5,113 bases of DNA from Verrucomicrobiota bacterium (GTDB lineage: Bacteria > Verrucomicrobiota > Kiritimatiellia > UBA8416 > JAIOPI01). The stretch lies in contig JAQCIA010000182.1 of assembly GCA_027620105.1 (NCBI GenBank), positions 1-5,113 of the forward strand, given 5' to 3'. Numbering within the stretch: the first letter of the stretch is position 1; every line of letters starts with the position of its first letter. A model generated the notes under the pieces. It ran no database searches. It was not told the origin of the DNA and saw nothing but the letters and a program-made list of their open reading frames with translations. This document shows, piece by piece, positions 1 through 4,030 of this stretch. Both the position numbers and the translations under genes were made by a program.

Positions 1-66
1 TTCATACACGGCCACGGTCAGGTCATCCGCCTTCTGCCACGCGATTATCTTCGTATAGTCTCTCAT
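1..66 (-). CDS. Four-helix-bundle (S23/23S-IVP family) protein, N-terminal fragment
   Basis: Only the first 22 codons are in the window; the gene continues past position 1. The peptide begins MRDYTKIIAWQKADDL and continues TVAVYE. This is the characteristic opening of the small four-helix-bundle family (TIGR02436-like), where an aromatic-rich start is followed by a W-Q-K-A-x-x-L helix. The function of orphan members is unknown. Relatives are encoded in 23S rRNA intervening sequences, and the family fold is shared with the Avd accessory protein of diversity-generating retroelements. The ATG sits flush against a heptamer array with no room for a normal Shine-Dalgarno sequence, so initiation may depend on coupling from the permease upstream or on the array itself. 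It is a second family member beside the complete one at 1144-1530, but the two N-termini differ, so it is not a recent duplicate. The call rests on the N-terminal motif alone. Confidence 0.7.
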   Translation of the reverse strand, partial: MRDYTKIIAWQKADDLTVAVYE

Positions 67-190
67 GGTCCAAGGTCCATGGTCTAAGGTCCAAGGTCTG
101 CGGTCTAAGGTCTGTGGTCTAAGGTCTGTGGTCTAAGGTCCATGGTCCAAGGTCTAAGTTCTGCGGTCCAAGGTCCAAGGTCTAAGCTCC
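67..190. repeat. Heptamer tandem array, GGTC-NNN words (array C)
   Basis: Seventeen consecutive 7-bp units run without a gap from 67 to 185, followed by a degraded partial unit (GCTCC). Sixteen start with GGTC and one with GTTC. The last three bases vary within a small vocabulary: CAA, CAT, TAA, TGC, TGT. The phase is strictly 7 bp, so this is a true tandem array and not a low-complexity stretch. It fills the space between the permease stop (198) and the start of the next four-helix-bundle gene (66). No ORF, promoter or terminator is visible in it. GGTC/GACC-rich direct repeats like this are not CRISPR, since there are no spacers. Confidence 0.93.
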
Positions 191-197
191 TCATCCC

Positions 198-1157
198 TCA
201 AATCATCCTCTCCACCAGCTTCTGCTCACTGACGTAGAACAGCCGCAGGCTGATCAGGAACAGGGCCGTGGCCGTGGCGACGCAAAGCGCATAAATGCCC
301 ACCTGGTGGTTGTAGACGTGGCCGTGGATGAGGACATCGCGGGCGGTGCAGATCAGATAAGTCAGCGGGTTATACTTGATGACCACCTGCAGAAAGGGGC
401 TGGGGATCTTGTCCGAGTACAGCAGGGGGGTGGTCCACATCAGGAAGCCAAAGAGTATGTTGATGACGCGGCTGAGGTCGTAGGCGACCATGTTGATCAG
501 ACCAATGATCAGGCCCATGGCGGCGCCGAGGAAGAAGATGGGCAAGATGGTGAGGGGAAACAGGAGGGCCTGCCAGGGGGGAATCACCCGGTGCACCAGC
601 ATGACGACGATGCAGGTTACGAGGGTGAGCGAGAAACCGGTGATTCCCTGAATGAACTGCTTGGTGAGCATGGCTTCGTGGGGGAACGAGACCTGCATCA
701 GGAGCCCACCGCCGGACCCCAGGGTCGAGGTCCCGTTGGCATAGGAACCGGAGAACAGGCCCCACATGGCGCGGCCGACGATGAGGTAGACGGCCAGCGG
801 AACCGTGAGCGCGCCGGGGTTGTAGAGTTGGACTTTGGCGGCGAAGAGCCAGGGGATGACGCTCATGATGGGCCCCGCCAACATCCACAGGATGCCGATG
901 TGCGACTTCTTGTATTGCGCCGTGAGATCACGCTTGAGCAGTTGCGCGATCATCTCCCGCGCGCCCCAGGTGTTGCGGGCCATGGCGATCCACGTCGCCA
1001 GCCAGCTTAGCTCGTGGCGCTGGTTGGGGCGGTAGATCGTCAGCGCCGGAGGCGCTGACGATTGCGTGCCGACGTTTGGACGTGGGGACGTGTCTACGTG
1101 GGGATGCGGGGGGGACGTATCTACGTTTGGACGTGTCGACGTGTCAACGTTTGTCAT
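198..1157 (-). CDS. ABC-2 type polysaccharide export permease (Wzm/TagG-like)
   Basis: This is an integral inner-membrane subunit of an ABC exporter that moves undecaprenyl-linked glycan across the membrane with a separate ATPase, which is not in the window. The conserved region begins at about residue 39 (LTIYRPNQRHEL), followed by the amphipathic interface segment (ARE-MIAQLLKRDLTAQYKKS, about 66-85) that typically precedes TM1. About six hydrophobic spans follow: roughly 86-108, 118-138, 165-190, 197-225, 230-250 and 288-308. The order matches PF01061 permeases. At 319 aa it exceeds the usual 260-280. The excess is the first 38 residues, an NVDTSxRP-type repeat translated from the ACGT array plus an inverted repeat. 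The ATG at 1157 is the only ATG, GTG or TTG that keeps the conserved N-terminus; the next Met (residue 59) would delete it. A CTG at codon 39 is a possible non-canonical start. The ATG overlaps the end of the upstream four-helix-bundle gene by 14 bp, suggesting translational coupling. No good Shine-Dalgarno is visible. Confidence 0.93.
   Translation of the reverse strand: MTNVDTSTRPNVDTSPPHPHVDTSPRPNVGTQSSAPPALTIYRPNQRHELSWLATWIAMARNTWGAREMIAQLLKRDLTAQYKKSHIGILWMLAGPIMSVIPWLFAAKVQLYNPGALTVPLAVYLIVGRAMWGLFSGSYANGTSTLGSGGGLLMQVSFPHEAMLTKQFIQGITGFSLTLVTCIVVMLVHRVIPPWQALLFPLTILPIFFLGAAMGLIIGLINMVAYDLSRVINILFGFLMWTTPLLYSDKIPSPFLQVVIKYNPLTYLICTARDVLIHGHVYNHQVGIYALCVATATALFLISLRLFYVSEQKLVERMI
1036..1062. 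repeat. Perfect 12-bp inverted repeat with 3-nt loop inside the permease 5' region
   Basis: ATCGTCAGCGCC at 1036-1047 is followed by GGA and then its exact reverse complement at 1051-1062. The permease-side arm encodes the last extension codons and the first conserved residues (A-L-T-I). The array-side arm looks like an inverted copy of it. The hairpin sits exactly where the repeat-encoded extension meets family-conserved protein. No T-run follows, so it is not an ordinary intrinsic terminator, and it lies within translated sequence. Confidence 0.9.
1064..1150. repeat. Octamer tandem array, ACGT-NNNN words (array A)
   Basis: Read on the minus strand from 1150 down, the units are ACGTTGAC, ACGTCGAC, ACGTCCAA, ACGTAGAT, ACGTCCCC, three extra C, GCATCCCC, ACGTAGAC, ACGTCCCC, ACGTCCAA and ACGTCGGC. 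A terminal ACGC lies at 1067-1064. The unit length is 8 bp, broken once by a 3-bp insertion that preserves reading frame. Three units equal eight codons, so the array is translated as an octapeptide-like repeat at the permease N-terminus. The first unit also supplies the stop codon of the upstream four-helix-bundle gene. Its words are the reverse complements of those in the array at 1558-1621. Confidence 0.9.
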
Positions 1158-1530
1158 TGGTGCACCATTTGTCAGCGTTGCCGATCATGAGGGTAATCTG
1201 CGCAATGATGTGCTCGAAGCGATCGTCAAAAGCGCGGTATTCGGCATCGCCCAGATAGTTAAGCTTTAGCGCCACGTCCAACCAGCACTGCATCTCGCCC
1301 GCTTCCGTCTCGGAATCGCTCAGCTTTGAAATGAACGCTGCCTTGTAGCGACGCTTGCGCCAAGCTTCTGCGATATTGGATGCAACAGATCGTGAAGCGC
1401 GGCGCATCTGATCCGCGAGAGCGTAGCGTTCCGGCGTAGGCAAACCTTCGCAGAAATGATGAATATCCACGCTCAGAATTAGCGAGTTTTGATAAACATC
1501 CAAATCCCGAAAATGGCGAGCCAATGTCAT
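1144..1530 (-). CDS. Four-helix-bundle protein (S23/23S rRNA IVP family), complete
   Basis: At 128 aa this is the usual family length. It shows four predicted helices: about 5-28 (HFRDLDVYQNSLILSVDIHHF), 34-60 with the family signature LADQMRRASRSVASNIAEAW, 63-90 (FISKLSDSETEAGEMQCWLDVALKL) and 95-122 ending MIGNADKWC. These match TIGR02436/PF05635-type proteins, which form small helical bundles, often pentameric, with basic surfaces. Their cellular role outside 23S intervening sequences and retroelement Avd is unknown. Start choice: the ATG at 1530 has AAAGG six bases upstream and begins where homologues begin. The stop lies inside the first ACGT unit and overlaps the permease start by 14 bp. 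The gene interrupts what would otherwise be a regulator-permease transcription unit and is bracketed by inverted octamer arrays and hairpins, so it looks inserted. No rRNA is nearby, so it is not a 23S IVS here. Confidence 0.92.
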   Translation of the reverse strand: MTLARHFRDLDVYQNSLILSVDIHHFCEGLPTPERYALADQMRRASRSVASNIAEAWRKRRYKAAFISKLSDSETEAGEMQCWLDVALKLNYLGDAEYRAFDDRFEHIIAQITLMIGNADKWCTNDKR

Positions 1531-1536
1531 GGCGTA

Positions 1537-1541
1537 CCTTT
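1537..1541 (-). promoter_or_regulatory. Shine-Dalgarno candidate for the four-helix-bundle gene
   Basis: AAAGG on the minus strand lies 6 nt before the ATG at 1530. It is the clearest ribosome-binding site in the left block, where the other starts sit directly beside arrays and have none. It supports the chosen start and suggests the gene carries its own translation signal. Confidence 0.45.
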
Positions 1542-1557
1542 ACTGGTCTTTACCACC

Positions 1558-1621
1558 ACGTCGATACGTTGATACGTTGATACGTCCCCACGTTGATACG
1601 TCAACACGTTCACACGCGTCG
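1558..1621. repeat. Octamer tandem array, ACGT-NNNN words (array B)
   Basis: Eight 8-bp units run in perfect phase on the plus strand: ACGTCGAT, ACGTTGAT (twice), ACGTCCCC, ACGTTGAT, ACGTCAAC, ACGTTCAC and the variant ACGCGTCG. Read on the minus strand the tails become ATCA, GGGG and GTTG. These match the plus-strand tails of array A (GGGG, GTCA, ATCT), so the two arrays are inverted relative to each other around the four-helix-bundle gene. The distal end, with the ACGC variant, runs into the inverted repeat at 1617-1662. Confidence 0.92.
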
Positions 1622-1662
1622 ATCGTCCGCATGTTACTTGAGTAACATCCGGACGATCGACG
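1617..1662. repeat. 46-bp near-perfect inverted repeat across the regulator stop codon
   Basis: A 13-bp arm (1617-1629 with 1650-1662) and an 8-bp inner arm (1631-1638 with 1641-1648) are separated by one C-C mismatch, with a 2-nt centre. One half is the 3' coding end of the GbsR-like gene (codons for S-S-I-V-R-M-L-L). The other half is its inverted copy and contributes the TAA stop at 1634-1636. It could fold into a strong RNA hairpin at the mRNA 3' end, but no U-tract follows on either strand. It may therefore be a processing or attenuation structure, or a scar of fold-back insertion, more than a classical terminator. Confidence 0.9.
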
Positions 1663-2137
1663 AGTTCCACACCTTCTGCGCCTTGGCGTGGAAATCGCGG
1701 AGGTGCTGGAGTCGGGCGGCGACGAAATCGCGATCGGGCGCGAGGTCTCCGCCCGCACCGTTGCCGATGTCGGCCTTGAGTTCATCCAGCAACGCGGTGC
1801 CCGTGGAGAGCTTCGAGCCGACCATGTCGCGCAGGATGTTGCGCACGATCTCGCCCAACCATTCGTTGGCTTCGTAATAGTCCTTCCGGTCGCCGCGCAC
1901 CCAGATTTTGCGCACAGCGTTCCACTGTTCGAGTTGGCGCACGCCCATGCTGGCGCTGCCCTTGCTGATGCCCAGGGCATTCTCCAAGTCAGCCAGGCTG
2001 CGCGGTCGCGGGCTCAAATACAGGTAGCCGTAGATCTGACCCAGCACGCGGCCGACGCCCAGCGATTGGGCCGTATTTCCGGCATCCTCGACAAAGCGCC
2101 GCACCACCGTGGGGAGTTCGTGTGCGGAGGGAGTCAT
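1634..2137 (-). CDS. GbsR/MarR-family winged-helix transcriptional regulator
   Basis: This 167-aa cytoplasmic DNA-binding protein shows the COG1510 (GbsR) pattern. Residues 11-42 (VRRFVEDAG..., LGVGRVLGQIYGYLYLS) form the opening helices. The helix-turn-helix is at about 47-72 (SLADLENALGISKGSASMGVRQLEQW), the wing at about 76-90 (VRKIWVRGDRKDYYEA), and a C-terminal helical dimerisation region follows. GbsR-type proteins usually act as repressors; in polysaccharide loci they sit near export genes. I chose ATG 2137 because the family N-terminus begins there. The reading frame stays open upstream only through array sequence and untranslatable-looking sequence to 2401. No Shine-Dalgarno is visible, because the GGTTCGG array begins 8 bp away. 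The last codons and stop lie in a 46-bp inverted repeat, so the natural C-terminus may have been altered slightly. It is divergent from the esterase gene and is the likely ligand of the dyads at 2306-2343. Confidence 0.88.
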   Translation of the reverse strand: MTPSAHELPTVVRRFVEDAGNTAQSLGVGRVLGQIYGYLYLSPRPRSLADLENALGISKGSASMGVRQLEQWNAVRKIWVRGDRKDYYEANEWLGEIVRNILRDMVGSKLSTGTALLDELKADIGNGAGGDLAPDRDFVAARLQHLRDFHAKAQKVWNSSIVRMLLK

Positions 2138-2144
2138 GGGAAAG

Positions 2145-2248
2145 GGTTCGGGGTTCGGGGTTCGGGGTTCAGGGAGAAGGGTTCGGTTCAGACAGTCGGT
2201 AGTCCGTAGCCAGTTGTCAGTGCCGACTGAACACTGAATACTGATCTC
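2145..2248. repeat. Heptamer array upstream of the regulator (array D)
   Basis: Six 7-bp units at 2145-2186 are mostly GGTTCGG (variants GGTTCAG and GGAGAAG). After a 6-bp break, a degenerate 7-bp-phased series runs from 2193 to 2248: CAGTCGG, TAGTCCG, TAGCCAG, TTGTCAG, TGCCGAC, TGAACAC, TGAATAC, TGATCTC. The first half is a clear tandem repeat; the second shares period and composition but is divergent. It separates the regulator start from its upstream control sites and would form the 5' leader of the regulator mRNA. No small ORF with a convincing start is seen in it. Confidence 0.8.
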
Positions 2249-2305
2249 TATCCCCGCCCCATTCGCCGCCACCGGGCACGCTCCGCGCCTGTGCATTATG
2301 CAGAC

Positions 2306-2333
2306 GGAACGTTCAGAACATCCTGAACGTACC
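2306..2333. promoter_or_regulatory. 28-bp dyad, candidate regulator operator
   Basis: Arms 2306-2316 (GGAACGTTCAG) and 2323-2333 (CTGAACGTACC) are inverted repeats with a single mismatch and a 6-nt centre. The inner 8 bp (ACGTTCAG/CTGAACGT) are perfect. The size and symmetry suit a winged-helix dimer of the MarR class, and the site lies in the divergent region next to the GbsR-like gene. Autoregulation is inferred; no binding data exist here. Confidence 0.4.
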
Positions 2334-2343
2334 ATAATTATGG
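2332..2343. promoter_or_regulatory. 12-bp AT-rich perfect palindrome (CCATAATTATGG)
   Basis: CCATAATTATGG is fully self-complementary and overlaps the end of the adjacent dyad by 2 bp. It contains CATAAT on both strands, a passable -10 element in each direction, but I found no well-spaced -35 for either. It may be part of a compound operator or a bidirectional promoter core. It stands out as AT-rich in a GC-rich region. Confidence 0.35.
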
Positions 2344-2357
2344 GCGCCTGCCAGCAA

Positions 2358-2391
2358 TTTTTACCGGATCGCGGCCAGCGGTCAATTGACC
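2358..2391 (-). promoter_or_regulatory. Candidate sigma70-type promoter for the regulator operon
   Basis: On the minus strand TTGACC (2385-2380, five of six to TTGACA) is followed after 16 bp by TAAAAA (2363-2358, four of six to TATAAT). Transcription would start near 2350 and run through the palindrome and dyad at 2306-2343, which would then act as downstream operators. The -35 lies inside a perfect 12-bp palindrome, GGTCAATTGACC (2380-2391), itself a possible binding site. The evidence is consensus matching only. Confidence 0.3.
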
Positions 2392-2454
2392 AAAATCCCA
2401 CGGGAAACCCGGAAGGACCTTAAAAGCAAGCGCATTTTTTGCCGAGCTGGTATT

Positions 2455-3225
2455 ATGCTCAGCATGCGTGGCACGTGGAAGCATGTCTGGACGGTGGCAG
2501 GGGGGGGGATGGTGTTCGCCTTGCTGATTGGGGCCTGGTTCTGGCGGCAGGTCGGTCGCGACACGGGGATCAGAATCATGCCGCTTGGGGATTCGATGAC
2601 CCAGGGAACCAAGGTCTACCCAGGGTACCGGGTGCTGCTATGGAAGGCGCTGCGTGCACAGGGCATGAACGTGAATTTCGTCGGCCGTGAGCAGCGCTAC
2701 TACATGGAACGCTGGGGGGCCTGGGGCTTCGACGCGGACCACGAGGGGCATTGGGGATGGACCGCCAAGCGACTGCTGGAGGAACTGGAACCCTTGGCAA
2801 GCGAGGCACAACCGGACATTGTGCTGCTGCAGATCGGCATCAACGACCTCTTTGGGGGACGTCGGCCGCACGCGATCGCCGAGAATATAGAGCAGATCAT
2901 CCAGTCGCTGCGGGGCGCCAATCCCCGCGTAGCCGTTCTGGTGGCCCAACTCCCCCCGGTTCTGGATGATCAGTCCAAGCCGCTGATACCCGAGTTGAAC
3001 AGGGAAATCATCGGCCTGGCGACCAGACTCGACAGCGCGGAGGCGCGGGTGCTCACTGTCGATCAGTACAGCGGTTACGATGCGGCTGCCGACACTTATG
3101 ACTGGCTGCACCCCAACGAACAGGGCGGCCGGAAAATGGCGGAGCGCTGGTTTTCGGCCTTGCTGCCGGTGTTGGCGGAGGTGTCTGGTTCCGACGCCCG
3201 GGCACTTGTGACTCGGAAGCCGTGA
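2455..3225 (+). CDS. Membrane-anchored SGNH/GDSL hydrolase (CE3-like esterase)
   Basis: This 256-aa predicted esterase is probably tethered outside the cytoplasm. Residues 5-31 (RGTWKHVWTVAGGGMVFALLIGAWFW) form an N-terminal signal anchor. SGNH blocks follow in order: block I IMPLGDSMTQG (41-51, nucleophile Ser47), the DADHEGHWGW segment (93-102) characteristic of CE3-type acetyl esterases, block III IGIND (127-131, Asn130), and block V DWLHPN (216-221, Asp216 and His219). All catalytic residues are present. It likely removes O-acetyl or other acyl groups from a surface glycan, fitting a neighbouring acetyltransferase. Start choice: ATG 2455 or ATG 2464 directly precedes the anchor; an in-frame TTG at 2386 would add unneeded residues. 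The upstream GAG is a poor Shine-Dalgarno. A nine-G run at 2500-2508 lies in the anchor. The gene is convergent with the acetyltransferase; the 106-bp gap after it holds only weak hairpins (for example 3276-3290) and no clear terminator. Confidence 0.9.
   Translation: MLSMRGTWKHVWTVAGGGMVFALLIGAWFWRQVGRDTGIRIMPLGDSMTQGTKVYPGYRVLLWKALRAQGMNVNFVGREQRYYMERWGAWGFDADHEGHWGWTAKRLLEELEPLASEAQPDIVLLQIGINDLFGGRRPHAIAENIEQIIQSLRGANPRVAVLVAQLPPVLDDQSKPLIPELNREIIGLATRLDSAEARVLTVDQYSGYDAAADTYDWLHPNEQGGRKMAERWFSALLPVLAEVSGSDARALVTRKP
2500..2508 (+). repeat. G9 homopolymer in the esterase signal anchor
   Basis: Nine consecutive G encode the end of A and G-G-G at residues 15-18. This is the longest homopolymer in the window and sits early in the coding region, where slippage would frameshift the gene. 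An in-frame ATG follows immediately at 2509, which could permit restart within the membrane segment. Other G6-G7 runs occur here (for example 1108-1114 and 3681-3687), so G-runs are part of the genome's style. Confidence 0.85.
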
Positions 3226-3331
3226 GAAAATCGAAAGCGGCTGGCCGGCGTGATCCCCGCGTCCCCGGATAAAGAAGAACGATCCGTTCTCGCAAGAATG
3301 AAGCGCGGAGCCGCCCAGACCCGCTGATTTC

Positions 3332-3931
3332 TTAGCCAACTTCTCCGGGATTGAGGACGAGACCGTAGTGCGTCATGAGCCGAACATGATCAGGGGTGAT
3401 ACTGCGGATGATGCGCGCCGGGTTGCCGGCTACCAGACTGCAGGAGGGAATGTCCTCGCGCACCAGGCTGGCGGCGGCGATCACGACGTGGTCACCGATC
3501 CGGACGTTGCCAATCACGATCGCGCCGGTTCCAATGAAGACATCGTTCCCAATGACCGGACGCCCAGTGTCGTAGTCGGTGCCCACCGTGACGTTATGGA
3601 GAACATAGAGATCGTTACCGACGGACTCGGCGTCGATGAGGATGCGGCCCCAGTGGGGCATGATGAGGCCGCCACCAAGCGGGGGGGTTAACTCGATTCC
3701 GGTACGACGTGAGCCGTGCTGGTAGCAAAAGAAGAGCAGACGACGTAGTCCAGGGATGTTGAGGATGCGCCAAAGACGGTAGAAGAGGAGCGTGCGATAT
3801 TGCGGGGCGCACCAGTAGGCGCGCAGCCGCGCGAACCGACTCTGTTCGAAGCACCCGGAGGAGAAGCGCGCGAAGTCGCGGCGGAGGTTGGCGAGTTCTC
3901 GGCGTCGAATGCGGCGTGCGGATCCAGACAT
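3332..3931 (-). CDS. Left-handed beta-helix O-acetyltransferase (WcaB/serine-acetyltransferase-like)
   Basis: This 199-aa hexapeptide-repeat acyltransferase would be expected to move acetyl from acetyl-CoA to a sugar or related acceptor. A basic, helical N-terminal region (1-72) is followed by the LbH domain at about 78-180: GIELTPPLGGGLIMPHWGRILIDAESVGNDLYVLHNVTVG, a loop, then PVIGNDVFIGTGAIVIGNVRIGDHVVIAAASLV. The usual C-terminal VAGNPARII (167-175) closes the CoA site. A His in PHWG (93) aligns with the serine acetyltransferase DH site, but Asp is Pro and the RHP catalytic segment reads GRPVI, so a true cysteine-pathway CysE role is unlikely. Polysaccharide acetyltransferases of the WcaB kind fit better. 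ATG 3931 is the first ATG in frame; a TTG at 4009 would add 26 residues without family resemblance. It follows the glycosyltransferase by 99 bp on the same strand. Confidence 0.9.
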   Translation of the reverse strand: MSGSARRIRRRELANLRRDFARFSSGCFEQSRFARLRAYWCAPQYRTLLFYRLWRILNIPGLRRLLFFCYQHGSRRTGIELTPPLGGGLIMPHWGRILIDAESVGNDLYVLHNVTVGTDYDTGRPVIGNDVFIGTGAIVIGNVRIGDHVVIAAASLVREDIPSCSLVAGNPARIIRSITPDHVRLMTHYGLVLNPGEVG

Positions 3932-4030
3932 GCGGTGATGGTGGGCCCGGCGACTTGGGCTGTCAACGGGATTGCTCCACGCTATTGTTTCTGTGCGCTT
4001 GCGCTTCAATGGATGAATGGGTTGCGCTTT

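Larger units (their letters stand above)
1036..1662 (-). other. Composite hairpin-array-gene-array-hairpin module (candidate cassette)
   Basis: The order is inverted repeat (1036-1062), ACGT array A (1064-1150), four-helix-bundle gene (1144-1530), ACGT array B (1558-1621), inverted repeat (1617-1662). The arrays are inverted relative to each other. Each ends outward in an ACGC variant followed within a few bases by ATCGTC, which belongs to the hairpin arm. This terminal symmetry is what one expects of an element with defined ends. No transposase, integrase or clear target-site duplication is present, so mobility is inferred only from structure and from how it modifies both flanking genes. Confidence 0.45.

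Noticed and set aside
67..190. CRISPR array
   Set aside because: Units are 7 bp, directly abutting, with no unique spacers and no cas genes.
306..1010. 234-aa plus-strand open frame
   Set aside because: Antisense to the well-supported permease, with an acidic repetitive composition typical of the opposite strand of membrane-protein genes.
1144..1530. 23S rRNA intervening sequence or diversity-generating retroelement Avd
   Set aside because: No rRNA sequence flanks the gene and no reverse transcriptase, template repeat or variable repeat is visible in the window; only the protein family is shared.
1026..1672. Target-site duplication flanking the module
   Set aside because: Sequences just outside the two hairpins (near 1026-1035 and 1663-1672) do not match; the shared GATCGTC is inside the hairpin arms.
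2138..2401. 88-residue N-terminal extension of the GbsR-like protein
   Set aside because: It would translate through the heptamer array and operator region and has no family resemblance; ATG 2137 matches the family N-terminus.
2386..2454. TTG start giving a longer esterase
   Set aside because: The TTG is inside a palindrome, lacks a ribosome-binding site, and places 23 extra residues ahead of a normal signal anchor.
3226..3331. Bidirectional terminator between convergent genes
   Set aside because: Only a 6-bp stem (3276-3290) and short GC matches are present, none followed by a T-run.
3959..3966. Promoter ahead of the acetyltransferase (minus-strand TTGACA)
   Set aside because: No -10-like hexamer lies at 15-19 bp downstream; the gene is more likely cotranscribed with the glycosyltransferase.
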